From contig JAKMXF010000320.1 in the NCBI GenBank assembly GCA_024704765.1, positions 1-64,000 of the forward strand: a stretch of 64,000 nucleotides of DNA. The letters are read 5' to 3'. Source of the DNA: Oopsacas minuta (lineage: Eukaryota; Porifera; Hexactinellida; Lyssacinosida; Leucopsacidae). Positions 48,401-58,127 of the stretch are shown here, piece by piece. The number at the start of each line of letters is the position of its first letter. The stretch's first letter is position 1. The translations under genes and the position numbers were made by a program. The notes below the pieces were generated by a model. It searched no databases and was not told where the DNA came from. It worked only from the letters and a program-made list of their open reading frames with translations.

Positions 48401-49560
48401 TTTGGCTCGTCGCTTCGCGATGAACTCGTCGCATTGCGCCTCGAGGTATTCAACGGACAAACAAACAAACAACAATTGAGATTTAACAATATTGATGTTG
48501 TTTACAATATTCAGACTCAGCATACTCGAGTATACCAGTATAGTCGTTGAAAGTATGATTCTACAACAATTTTGAAATTTGTTTACTTTATATTCATCAA
48601 AACAACATTAAATTTACATATGATCATAGCATATGATTAATCCAAAAGTGTGAAAATCGGATTCCGCATTTTCGATATATTTAGTGAAGTTTTATTGAAT
48701 TCTTTTTACTTCCTTGATAAACACAATAAATACATAGTTATGCTACAATTTCAAAATTACATACCATAAATCCTTTCCTTTGCAACGAACAAACAAACAA
48801 TCATTGAGATTTAATAATATAGATTATCAGGCTATGGTAAGATAGGTATATACTACGAATGTGTATGTCAGATGATTCGGCCATTACGTTGAAGGACAGA
48901 AGGTTGTCAAGTTATTTATGAATATTGGAAAAAATATGTCATCCATAGTTCTACCCTAACTCTAAAAAGCTCAAACTTTATCAATATTTTGATATTTTGT
49001 ATGAAAACCTCCTGAATTCCAAGAGTAAATTTTTATAATCGTATATCAAGCAATAATAAAACTCTAAATAAACCTGGGCATTTCTGGTAATACAATTGTG
49101 CTAATTATATGAGCTGTCAAATATATTGATACAAATTAAAATGAATTTCCATTACTTTTAATCGCGTTAATTGCTACTACTTATCGAGCGATGATCTTCC
49201 ATGCGAGCAAATACAACAATCTCATTTTCTTCCTTACAAATATTGGTCACACTTTAGGTAACACTCAACCTCTGCTTGGGGTCTATTTTCACAGGAGGGG
49301 ACCTATGGTTCTCTGGTGTCCGCTGTCCTCCTCACCTCAATACTCCTAACACTTCTAAGGAGTACTTCACATATTCACACATACCTGGAACAGGTCTAAT
49401 CCATATGGGAAAGCATAGACACGGAGCTAAAGACTTAACTTCAGGGAAACGCTCTAACTTGATTGTTTGGTTTAGAAGTAAGAAAGAGAGAGATCAGGAA
49501 TTAAAGGATTGTCAAGATAAAATATGTCCCAATTGGTGTTGGTATGGAAAGAGTAATTAA
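42451..49560 (+). CDS. 2-oxoglutarate/Fe(II) oxygenase, OGFOD2-like
   Basis: Three exons joined in phase 0: 42451-42762, 46273-46593 and 49258-49560, giving 311 aa. The N-terminal exon is a helical region. The oxygenase double-stranded helix is in exons 2 and 3. GRPNTMN-like HRPNTMNSYGAIL matches OGFOD2. The iron ligands appear as His and Asp in LGFHVDDSQ, which spans the exon 2 end, and His in HMGKHRHGA. The Arg in KRSNLIVWFR is the expected 2-oxoglutarate contact. The substrate of this family is not established. A tail with two Cys (DKICPNWCWYG) ends the protein. Introns are 3.5 and 2.7 kb because they have collected repeats and a broken NHL gene, in contrast with the compact neighbours. 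Confidence 0.85.
43040..43079. repeat. two adjacent GC-rich three-base-loop hairpins
   Basis: GCGGACAC-AAA-GTGTCCGC (43040-43058) and GGCGCCC-TTT-GGGCGCC (43063-43079), perfect stems of 8 and 7 bp separated by four bases. A decayed relative (CGTTGC-TAC-GCGACG, one wobble pair) lies at 42871-42885. Confidence 0.92.
43289..43335. repeat. near-perfect 47-bp palindrome
   Basis: Centred on AGTGGACATGTCCACT, with flanking AAAAGTA/TACTTTT arms. The arm sequence equals the termini of the foldback at 45370-45775, so it looks like two element ends joined without the interior. Confidence 0.8.
43385..43480. mobile_element. possible short hAT-like remnant
   Basis: Inverted ends AGTTCCCAACCTT and the complement of AAGGGTGGGAACCGCTG resemble hAT-type termini seen at 20660. 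No matching target duplication was found. Confidence 0.4.
44534..45399 (-). pseudogene. broken NHL-repeat gene inside the OGFOD2 intron
   Basis: Minus-strand fragments give a helical linker (FNELSFLYRDARSLEYL, typical of the region before the propeller), then blades MEIYSIKGERI, MFSLEGELIGSIITG and IKVFDLSGNFIETVCETG. The first frame can be joined to the second by a short GT-AG intron (VSS|VSRLQ). A one-base shift near 44765 then breaks the frame before LRIYICDFWDNS. The 5' end is cut by a foldback repeat: the apparent start MDISTVLFNI is read from that repeat, and RING/B-box exons are absent. It is likely an inactive member of a larger NHL family. Confidence 0.7.
45370..45775. repeat. nested foldback repeat truncating the NHL gene
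   Basis: Outer arms carry AAAAGTACAGTGGA..TGTCCATTAGGTAAACTGT and their inverted partner near 45705-45770. An inner pair carries GGTATTAAAAAGT near 45464 and its partner near 45640, with GAGCATGC-type pairs inside. The right arm has a tandem duplication of ACTGTACCTAATGGACA. No ORF. Confidence 0.8.
48391..48840. repeat. 450-bp dispersed repeat, copy 2, in OGFOD2 intron
   Basis: Collinear with 38421-38870. It starts with ACGAGCC-TTT-GGCTCGT (48394-48410) and TCGC-TTC-GCGA (48410-48420) and ends in ACAAACAAAC. Here the first hairpin keeps its three-base loop, while the third has decayed (GCATTGC only). Confidence 0.85.
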
Positions 49561-49786
49561 TGCATGAATTATTCAAATCTGAAATTACTACAGATTTATT
49601 CTGGTATATACTTTTGTATACATATATATATATGAATAAAATATTGATTAAATTCTGTTTATTTCTTCGTAGTGGGTCAAATAAACATACAATTAGATCG
49701 TTGTTTATTCATTTGTTATAATTCTTTAGTAATTTTAAATAACTACAATTTGGACCCTCTCCCTCTATCGGTTAAGTTCTAGCTGG

Positions 49787-51640
49787 ATGGCTAGTCTACT
49801 CACTCAGGCTACCAATGCCATTCACCAACAGGACAGATTGCTGAGAATCATGAAGCAGTATGAACAGGAAGGAACTGGTCAGGTTAAATCTCAGATTATC
49901 CTAGAAGGATATTCTATTCTAGATTCACTGAAGGATCAGAAGAGCAAGCTAGAGGGTACTTTCTCTGTTTACAATCCGTTCCCTCTGGACAGCGAGCTAT
50001 TGGATAAGTTCCGCTGGGATGTAAGAGCACACACACCCTCCTCTGTTCCGAAAGAATTCAAAGGTCGAATAGTAGACGGACTGAGTCAGTGCTTTGGTGC
50101 CTTCTGGAAGAAACCCATCTTCTCCTGTCTGCTTACTTGCCCCTTGTTCGCGAGTGTTCACTCTGAGACCTCCTCTCAAGCAGCTAGAAACATTCTGTTT
50201 GTAGTATATGTCGGATTGGATGAACACTTCTTCACACTTCTCACACAGAGTGAGCGTGAGCAACACGAAGTGATTGATAGAGATTTTGTGGTAGCTGTGG
50301 AAGTTAGACATTTCTGCAATCAGATTAAAAGTGGGAATGTTAGATTCTTAGAAGCTTTATTCTGCCCTCTAGAATCAGTCATCCTGTCCAGCCCTGAATT
50401 TGACTGTTTGAGAGGAAAGCTGAAACAATCAGAATTTACTACTGTTGTATTCGCTAAGAGATGTTTGGGACAAGCTTACGGCTCTGTAGCTAAATACCGT
50501 AAAGATCTTAAGATATTTACTCTAAAGGAAGATGCAACTATGGAGAAACTGTTCCACTCCTATCGACTAATATACCAAGTGTACTGTGTTACTGAGGGTA
50601 TGCCTCTCCTCACTTGGAGAGACTTTGAGAAAGAACCTGTATCTCCAAACGATCCCCCCCTTTTGGGAGAAATACTAGATAAGATCAGATGTTGTTTTCG
50701 AGCAGAGATATCTCGAGAAACAGTCCTTACTCACCAACTAACATTGAAGGATCAAATAGAATCAAGAGTATCTACTCTCCCTCTCTCTGCCACTGATCCT
50801 CTCCTCAAAAGCTGGCTCGCTGATCTGAGGAGACAAGACAGCTTAATTACTCCTCCCCAATCCCCTTGCCCCTCTGCCCTCAAGTTCCTCTCGAGTGTAG
50901 CTGAGCAGGTGGGACCCAAACTAGCTAAAATCGATCCCAAACATATCTTGATACTGACTCGCTGCGGCAGTTACAGCTACGGACTGAATCTACCTTCTAG
51001 TGACACAGACTACCTCATCGTATTCACAACTCCTGCTGAGGAATATTTGTCTTCTTTCTCAGCTCCTGAAGAGACAATTGAGAAAAGAGGTAAAGAAGTG
51101 GAGATAGAGTTCTGTGCTTATGAGTTACGTCTGTTTATCCATCAGCTCCTTAAGGGCTCTATTCCTATATTCGAACTGCTGCTGAATGATCAGCTAGACT
51201 ACTTTACACCTCTGTGGGAGGAGCTACGTGCTAACAGACACAAACTTGTCACTGAGAAATTACTGGTACAATTCTTTGGGTTCATAAAGGATCATTTGCT
51301 GCCTATTCGTAAAGGAAAATATGCAGAAGACGCTAAGAAACAGCAAAAGCTGTTCTATCAAGCTTTTCACAAGCTTGGTCTATTGGAGACACTGATGGCT
51401 GGAGAGATACCTCCTCTCCGGCCTGAAGGAGAGGCAAGAGAGTTGATCATGCGTATTAGGAGAGGACCTTTGGAAGGGGAGCTGTCTAAGGATCGGCTGT
51501 TTGAGATAGCAGACAAACGATTAGCTAAATTAGATGAGGACTTAATATCTCGTAAGACACGATTCCCAGAGATCGGAGATAGAGATTTCCTTTTGAAATG
51601 GTCTTTGAAAGTTCGAGGCTTTCAGAGGCTCAATTATTAG
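49787..51640 (+). CDS. RlaP-like nucleotidyltransferase, two-module, intronless
   Basis: 617 aa in one exon. The C-terminal module (about residues 360-560) has the polymerase-beta-type signature GSYSYGLNLPSSDTDYLIVF, i.e. G-S followed by S-D-T-D carrying the first metal-binding acids. A third acid is likely in EVEIEFCAYEL, followed by a helical part with FIHQLLKGSIPIFELLL. This matches the predicted nucleotidyltransferase family that includes RlaP. The N-terminal half (about 85-250) shows the same order of helical landmarks (RHFCNQIKSGNVRFLEALFC then a KxxY-type helix) but lacks the GS..SD motif, so it looks like a degenerate duplicate module. Substrate is unknown; the bacterial and phage family is linked to RNA ligases and repair. 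No signal peptide. Confidence 0.72.
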   Translation: MASLLTQATNAIHQQDRLLRIMKQYEQEGTGQVKSQIILEGYSILDSLKDQKSKLEGTFSVYNPFPLDSELLDKFRWDVRAHTPSSVPKEFKGRIVDGLSQCFGAFWKKPIFSCLLTCPLFASVHSETSSQAARNILFVVYVGLDEHFFTLLTQSEREQHEVIDRDFVVAVEVRHFCNQIKSGNVRFLEALFCPLESVILSSPEFDCLRGKLKQSEFTTVVFAKRCLGQAYGSVAKYRKDLKIFTLKEDATMEKLFHSYRLIYQVYCVTEGMPLLTWRDFEKEPVSPNDPPLLGEILDKIRCCFRAEISRETVLTHQLTLKDQIESRVSTLPLSATDPLLKSWLADLRRQDSLITPPQSPCPSALKFLSSVAEQVGPKLAKIDPKHILILTRCGSYSYGLNLPSSDTDYLIVFTTPAEEYLSSFSAPEETIEKRGKEVEIEFCAYELRLFIHQLLKGSIPIFELLLNDQLDYFTPLWEELRANRHKLVTEKLLVQFFGFIKDHLLPIRKGKYAEDAKKQQKLFYQAFHKLGLLETLMAGEIPPLRPEGEARELIMRIRRGPLEGELSKDRLFEIADKRLAKLDEDLISRKTRFPEIGDRDFLLKWSLKVRGFQRLNY

Positions 51641-51676
51641 GCTAAATTTTTGGTTTAATTCAGTTATATTTTCAGA

Positions 51677-51787
51677 ATGTGTGACTGTGTATATTTCCTA
51701 TACAAGACAGATTGTGCCATACTACGTGTTCATCTCTATGAAGATTCTGAAACTGACTTGTACTACTGTCAATTCCTAGATATCGAG
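51677..51787 (+). other. possible orphan 37-codon exon
   Basis: ATG to a clean donor (GAG|GTTCG) reads MCDCVYFLYKTDCAILRVHL and onward with balanced composition. No following exon could be found before the PHOSPHO start at 52110. It may be an alternative first exon or chance. Confidence 0.22.
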
Positions 51788-52109
51788 GTTCGTTTGCTCC
51801 ACTTATTTTGGTGGTTGTTGGAAACCGATTCGTGATGAATTATAGTCTTTTTTGACTTTGTAGTACCATAGCCTAAAACACTTCAAATTTACGATTCCTT
51901 TTCCGCTTCAATATATCAATGAGCTTCCATATTCATATCTTGTGGATATCAACCATCGGTGTTAATAGCTTATTTTTGTCATAGTACACAATTCAGGTGC
52001 ATAGGCCTCATTAGCTCTTGTATAATTTATTCGGCTATTTGACATATTATATACTCACATTATATCTTTACAAATATGTACAGTTAGTTGTGTAGTTCTA
52101 GCACCTAGC

Positions 52110-52859
52110 ATGGCACAATCTTTACCAAAAAGAACTCTATTCGCTTTTGACTTTGATCATACTCTAATAGATGATAACACAGATACATTTATCCTAGAAA
52201 TTACAGATGATGTTAATATCATTTGTAATTTAAAGACAGCTTTTCAGTCATGGCGTAACTCTAATCTTGGTTGGACAGAATGTATGAGACTATTATTCAA
52301 ACTAATGCATAGTCTGTCATTCTCTCCTGAACTTATTGTAGCTCATATGGAGAAGATTAAGATACCAGAGGAAAGACTTAGAATTCTACATTTCTTATCC
52401 AAGCAACCAGATACTGAGTTAATCATCATCTCAGATTCTAATACAGTATTCATTGATTCAATTCTTAAATGTCATGGTGTAGATAAGTATTTTACTCGTG
52501 TGTATACAAATCCTGCTAAATTCAATACAGAAGGGTTGTTAGAGATAGAAGCTTATCATGTTAATACCAGCTGTCCTCTATCTCCTCCTAATATGTGTAA
52601 AGACTTAATTTTAAGAGAGCATATTTCTAATAGTCTTGTCGAGAGATCAAATTTAAGGGTTGTGTATTTGGGGGATGGATCTGGTGATTTTTGTGCTGCT
52701 AAAGGGTTGTTTATGCAAGATTTCGTAGCTGCAAGAAAAGGATATAGTTTAGCAAGTAAATTGTCTCCTATACAAATCACAGGAGGAATTGCTGTTAATA
52801 TTATTTTATCAGATTTTGGTGAAGATTTGGAAACTTTTGTACATTCCTTGTATACATAA
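52110..52859 (+). CDS. PHOSPHO1/PHOSPHO2-type HAD phosphatase
   Basis: 249 aa, single exon. Family members dephosphorylate phosphoethanolamine/phosphocholine (PHOSPHO1) or pyridoxal phosphate (PHOSPHO2). HAD motif I is FDFDHTLIDDNTD (residues 12-24), with the nucleophile and acid Asp spaced as D-x-D. Motif II is the Ser in LIIISDSN. Motif III/IV is in VYLGDGSGDFCAA near residue 190, where most members have GDGxND and this one has GDGSGD. Length fits (about 240-270). Which of the two substrates it prefers cannot be told from sequence reading. Upstream 51641-52109 has only the possible orphan exon. Confidence 0.9.
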   Translation: MAQSLPKRTLFAFDFDHTLIDDNTDTFILEITDDVNIICNLKTAFQSWRNSNLGWTECMRLLFKLMHSLSFSPELIVAHMEKIKIPEERLRILHFLSKQPDTELIIISDSNTVFIDSILKCHGVDKYFTRVYTNPAKFNTEGLLEIEAYHVNTSCPLSPPNMCKDLILREHISNSLVERSNLRVVYLGDGSGDFCAAKGLFMQDFVAARKGYSLASKLSPIQITGGIAVNIILSDFGEDLETFVHSLYT

Positions 52860-54227
52860 ATGTTTTACTAAGATTAAATGGTTCTTAATAATCTCTGAAC
52901 TTGATGAGTGGGGCAAGCCCTAGCTAAGATTGCCCGGAAAATGATCATCCGGAGAGAATGTAGGTAGACTTAGTGGTGTATTTTTCGTAATTGCATGCTA
53001 TTATTCGATATTCAATGTTCTGACTGAAGAATTTATTCTACATGAGCCGCTTTTCTTGCTCGCGCTGCGCAGCTTTTGAACAATTTGTTTTCCATGAAGC
53101 TCAGCACTTCGTGTCTCGAATGTTTTCATAAAAACAACTATTGTTTACACATGAGTTGATTACCCTAGTATAACCTTTGAAACCAAGTTTTTATAACTAA
53201 TTCGTAATTTATTTGCTATAATATTTATGTTCTTACATCACCGCCTTCATCACGGAGCTCAATATAGTAACAATTCATTATTGTTCATTCAATACTTATT
53301 TAACTTCTTTTGACCTTTCTCTTACAATCGTATATATTCACTAAGGAGACCATTTGTACCAATTTTCATAGATTTTGGTACAAATGGCCCCCTAGAATAC
53401 TGAATACTTAGGAGAATTGACAATTATGCTTTACGGTTTCTCGATCATGTGACCTTTAATCTTATATTGTATAATACCTGTGGCTGATCAAGTGAAGTAA
53501 ATACGTTTCATACAATTCTAATCCATTTTTTTTGCAAATTAAATTTCTTAATTAAGATATCATCCAATTGTGTTGTTTGTATGACTAATATTTTAGAGTC
53601 TTTCACGTTAAAACTTATGTTATACTTAATGGTAGATATGTTATAAAGCGTGAGATTTTGGAGCTTAGCCTTGAGAGGCATGAGAGTGGTTGAAATAGCG
53701 TGAGACTCAAGTTTAACATCTCCGCGAAAGGTGGTTCATTTATTTTCGGAATTAGAATGATGAAAAGTTGTTCATGAGGTATTACTAATTAAGAAAATTG
53801 ATTACCACCAACGTGAGAAGTCTACAATGCTTGATAATCGTAATGATACAATATTATGTGCCAATTCTACCCTAACAACAAATTTGGAATTTCTCCAAAA
53901 AAACTTGTCGTTCCGTTCATGAATTAGGAAGTCCTCTAAAATTCCCGGATTTATTTTGTTTTCGGAATCATACAGAGATTTCGTATATTGCGATATTCAG
54001 GTCATTCTGATTTCTGAAGCAACATTTTAAAGTTTGGAATTCGTTCATCGCTTTTCAATTATATCACGAGGTTCCCGATTATTCATACAATGAATGGTCA
54101 TTTTGTATGGCACTCACCAATTGTAAACCAACGAAAGCATGGGAGACTACTTTTGGAACCTTCAAGTTTTTGACATTCTGTTAGTTAATGACAATCCACT
54201 ATTTTGTTTATTAGAAAATCGTACATA
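52860..54227. other. intergenic, no gene seen
   Basis: AT-rich. Near 53041-53125 there is a GC-rich patch with CGCGCTGCGC and CAC-TTC-GTG words, a decayed hairpin cluster. At 53346-53390 a palindrome around CCATTTGTACCAA lies in the spacer. An acceptor-like TTTGTTTATTAG 17 bp before the next ATG suggests an intron in its leader. Confidence 0.5.
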
Positions 54228-55865
54228 ATGGCAGAAAAACTCAGCAAAGATATGCATAAACAAGTGATCAGCTCTTTTAGTGCATGTTTACAATTGATTG
54301 ATAGTGCACTACTCAATGTATTCAACTACAATCATGAGCAAGCTATACTCGATTGTAAACAAGTTCTCACTAATGACAATGATTGTGCAATGGCACATTA
54401 TCTTATTGCTTACAGTAATGCAGGTCATTACAATAACATTGATGGTTTGGATTATGCATATGGTTTTGAGGAAGCACAGAAGGCTTTGTCAGTTTCTAAG
54501 AAGGTGACTTTGACTGATTGGGAAAAAGTACTAATCGAGGCACAAGTCCATAGATTCTGTTCCCCAGTAGGTTCTGTACCATTAGGCACATTGAATAAGA
54601 ATTATGCTAATGCAATGCGTAGTGTGTATAGTAAATTCGGAGAGAATAATGTGGTAGTTGCAGCCTTGTTTGCAGAATCGTTAATGAATTTAGCTCCTTG
54701 GAAGTTATGGACTCCGTATCCTGAATACAAGGAAGGAATCCCAGAGACAGGAGAGTTAGTGAAAGTGCTTGAAAATGCCCTTAAGCAATCTCCACAGCAT
54801 CCAGGTTTGTGTCATTTCTACATTCACACAATGGAACTCTCTGCTACACCTGAGAAAGCGTTACCATGTGCGGACGCTTTGCGCGAGACTATAAAGGATC
54901 ATGGACACATGCTTCACATGGCTAGCCATATCGACATGTGGGTAGGACACTATAAAGAAGCTACTGAAGTGAATGAACTAGCAATTCTAGCTGATAAGAG
55001 ATACATGCTAACTAGCAAAGTGGAGAACAACTTTTACAAAATATATCGCATGCATACCATTCATTTCACTATTTGGGCTGCCATGTTTAATGGGCAATTT
55101 GGGAAATCTCTACAATTGTCTGAAGTCGTTCTGGAATATCTGACTAAGGAAGCTATTACTTGTATGATAGGAGAGATGCCTATAGGATTAATCTATTTGG
55201 AACCAACGAGAATTATTATTTGGGAAGTTTTGGTTCGGTTTGGTAAATGGGAAGACATTCTGAAACGGCCAATTGAACAAAACAAAGAATTGTATCCTAG
55301 CAATATTGCTATGGCACGATATGCTCGAGGTGTTGCATACGCTGCGTTAGGTAAAGTAGCAGAAGCTGAAGTAGAACGTGATTTATTCTATGAATCCCTG
55401 AAGGATAAAACACTGGCTAAGCGATGTCTTATCAATAATATAATGTATGATCCTGAGCAGCCAGGGAAAGGAATTTTGGATGTTGCAGATTCCGTATTAA
55501 ATGGTGAAATTGAATATCGGAAAGGGAATTATCAACAAGCATTTGATCATCTCCGTCTTGCTGTCAAACGTGATGCAAGCTTAATCTATGACGAACCTTG
55601 GTCTTGGATGATGCCTACAAGACACGTGCTGGGTGCACTATTGCTAGAACATGGAGACGTTCAAGAAGCTGAAGCCGTGTATCGAGAAGATTTGATTCAG
55701 TACAAGGATAACATGTGGTCATTATTGGGTCTCCATCAATCATTGAAAGCACAGAACAAGTTGGATGAAGCTCAATCTGTCTATGAGAAGTATCAGAAAG
55801 CAAGCGTATTAGCTGATATAAAGGTTGGAGCCTCTTGCTTGTGTGCCACTAAAATGTATTCTTAG
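54228..55865 (+). CDS. TPR-type protein of the TTC38-like/bacterial family, intronless
   Basis: 545 aa from ATG 54228; the upstream in-frame codons have no ATG. Degenerate tetratricopeptide helices run throughout. Family landmarks are HPGLCHFYIHTMEL (about 192-205), HGHMLHMASHIDMWVGHY (about 225-242), IWAAMFNGQFGKSL, RFGKWEDIL, GEIEYRKGNYQQAF and YDEPWSWMMPTRHVLGALLL, then a Cys-containing end SCLCA. This layout is shared by TTC38-like proteins and by many bacterial and fungal TPR proteins. My impression is that it is closer to the bacterial form, but that needs a tree. Function is not known. The conserved His-rich segment invites a metal-binding role, which is speculation. Confidence 0.8.
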   Translation: MAEKLSKDMHKQVISSFSACLQLIDSALLNVFNYNHEQAILDCKQVLTNDNDCAMAHYLIAYSNAGHYNNIDGLDYAYGFEEAQKALSVSKKVTLTDWEKVLIEAQVHRFCSPVGSVPLGTLNKNYANAMRSVYSKFGENNVVVAALFAESLMNLAPWKLWTPYPEYKEGIPETGELVKVLENALKQSPQHPGLCHFYIHTMELSATPEKALPCADALRETIKDHGHMLHMASHIDMWVGHYKEATEVNELAILADKRYMLTSKVENNFYKIYRMHTIHFTIWAAMFNGQFGKSLQLSEVVLEYLTKEAITCMIGEMPIGLIYLEPTRIIIWEVLVRFGKWEDILKRPIEQNKELYPSNIAMARYARGVAYAALGKVAEAEVERDLFYESLKDKTLAKRCLINNIMYDPEQPGKGILDVADSVLNGEIEYRKGNYQQAFDHLRLAVKRDASLIYDEPWSWMMPTRHVLGALLLEHGDVQEAEAVYREDLIQYKDNMWSLLGLHQSLKAQNKLDEAQSVYEKYQKASVLADIKVGASCLCATKMYS

Positions 55866-56580
55866 CGTATGCTGTTGTTTATATTTTTGTGTATTTATTA
55901 TATAGCGTTACTTTGCTAATTTCTTTGATTATTACCCTATAAAATCAATTCACTTAGAATGTATTCATTTACACAACAAGGAAATGTGAATAGTCTATCG
56001 AAAACCTTCCAAATAATACAACACTAAATAGATTGCTAAATACGAAGATTGAAAATTACAAAATTTCTACTCAAATATTTAGTAGTAAACAATATTACTC
56101 CTAAACCTAATAAGTTTTGTTTTGACTTAAACAATCTTTCACTCTCTGCTTATCATAGAAATTACCAGTTTCATTCAGTTTTCGCCCACCCTCTGTTGAT
56201 GTAATTAGCCGATATGATTGATTAAGTTCGACCATTAGCACGAGATACCCAAGTAAATATTGCCAAAAATATATAAGTTAACGAAATATATGTAGTACGC
56301 TTATATAAAGTGATACACTTTCATTTATTTAAAAGATTTCAAGAACTCATTCGGCACGTCACATGACGCATTCAACAAATTCCAACTGTCAGACTACAAA
56401 CACTAAGATGATATTTACAAAACAAAACTACTGTAATTTGAAAACCTGAAGTGTATAATTAATAACCAATCAAATTTGTATCGAATTGTCGGTATCCCCG
56501 TATTGACACTTTGATAAACATATCAGACTTTATTTACATACTGTTACTTTTAGAGAAATATTATTGTGTACTATGTGTAA
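55866..56580. other. intergenic between convergent genes
   Basis: 3' regions of the TPR gene and the minus-strand protease. No ORF or repeat recognised. Confidence 0.5.
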
Positions 56581-57642
56581 TTAATGTGTTTCAAATTTTA
56601 GAGGAGGTAATGGAAACAGCCATTTGTATCTCTCAATACACTCTTTTAAACTGTCACTCCAGATACAAATTGTTAGAAAATTATATATATTCATCCTGAT
56701 ACCAACATTAAGTCTCCTCTCATATTTATAATTATATCTTATCCCGGAGAAGACGCCAATGGTCACCCAATCATCCTTATCTCCTTCAGTGGATCGTTCC
56801 ATCTTAGCAATCATTCCTGAGCCAGAGTTGCCATGAGTAGCGTCACATTCTTGCCAAAGTAAATGATAATCCGTATCTAAAATGCTGCAGTTAGATTTCC
56901 ATAGTTTGTTTTTCGGTTTGTCATCAGGGAATCCTGAGAATTCAACAGAGGAACCTTCTTTGTGGGTGTGCTTTGATAAGCAATCTGAATACACGCTCAA
57001 GCCCAGAGGAGTAGGAATTCTTTTCGACGGCGTCTTTAACTCCACGATGCTATAGTCATAATCAAGCGAATTTCCATTATCGCTTATCCAATTCATAGGT
57101 AAATAGATCCTCTTTATTCGGGACCAATCCACTTCGTTCGCCTTCAAAACACCCACCTGTACTCCACTTGGGTTAGATGTATACCTGTTGTGTAGATAGA
57201 AACAATGTGCAGCTGTTAGTACGTGTAATGGATCAATTAGCATTCCAGTGCAGCCAACACTCAGTCGAACGACTCCTGATCTAGGAAATTTCTTCGCATG
57301 CTTAGGCCTTATAGCTTCTCTATCGTCTACACCGAATATTTCACGTTTTTGAATATTGAATTCGCTCTGATGGTCGCAGGATTTATGGCAATCTGGGCGG
57401 ATTAACCTCACTACCTTGAACACTTCTTTAGTATAAATGGATTGATTTTTATCATCAATCGTAATTTCCCGCCATGTGATATTGAGTATATTGAATATAT
57501 TATTGTATTCTCCTCTACCATTCTCAGGGATAAGATTGGTGAAGAGGAATATATCTTGTGGCAGGTTGTTGTCAGATGCAATTATATGCTGCGAATGTAG
57601 TATTAGCAATGCAACAAATACAATAATCCTATAACAATTCAT
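56581..57642 (-). CDS. secreted trypsin-like serine protease, PRSS23-like
   Basis: 353 aa, one exon. The N-terminal hydrophobic segment (IIVFVALLILHSQHIIAS) is a signal peptide. A propeptide follows, then KREIFGVDDREAI as the probable activation site, similar to PRSS23/PRSS35. The catalytic triad is visible: His in LTAAHCFY (about residue 147), Asp in SLDYDYSIVELK (about 199) and Ser in HGNSGSGMIA. The sequence VGCTGMLIDPLHVLTAAHC and the FSGFPDDKP segment are family-like. PRSS35 proteins often lack the Ser, but here the triad is complete. An extracellular role is expected; substrate unknown. Confidence 0.9.
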   Translation of the reverse strand: MNCYRIIVFVALLILHSQHIIASDNNLPQDIFLFTNLIPENGRGEYNNIFNILNITWREITIDDKNQSIYTKEVFKVVRLIRPDCHKSCDHQSEFNIQKREIFGVDDREAIRPKHAKKFPRSGVVRLSVGCTGMLIDPLHVLTAAHCFYLHNRYTSNPSGVQVGVLKANEVDWSRIKRIYLPMNWISDNGNSLDYDYSIVELKTPSKRIPTPLGLSVYSDCLSKHTHKEGSSVEFSGFPDDKPKNKLWKSNCSILDTDYHLLWQECDATHGNSGSGMIAKMERSTEGDKDDWVTIGVFSGIRYNYKYERRLNVGIRMNIYNFLTICIWSDSLKECIERYKWLFPLPPLKFETH

Positions 57643-58127
57643 GATTCAGGTATGAATATTAACCTAGTTGAAATAAGGAAGAATGCTATATTTATTTCAA
57701 GTACATGAACCTATTGAATTTAGCCAAATGATCAACATCTCAGAAGCTTTCACCACAATGTATACCATATAATACATTATAATATGATATCTAGTTGATA
57801 ATATCTAGGTGGTTGTTCAACAGCTAATTAATTCCACAAGGTAAACTACATGCTGACATGTACAATTCATGAAAATGTACGAAATCGATTTAAGTATATC
57901 TACATATATTAGTATATGTATTGACAATGTTCTTGAACATTCTCTTAATTATATTACAACCTTCCTTTGGTGTATTAGTACGCATATGCGCAACTAGACA
58001 TCTTCGTCATCTTCGCTCACCCTGACTAGGGAGCCTAGTTGCGCCACTGTTAGCACGTATAGGTATATTAGGGTCAACCTCCAAAACTACTGTAGATGAA
58101 GATATAATTAATCTCATTCCAAGTGAA
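57643..58127. other. intergenic, no gene seen
   Basis: Spacer between two minus-strand genes. It carries the protease promoter and the MATE 3' end. No notable structure beyond short AT palindromes. Confidence 0.5.
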
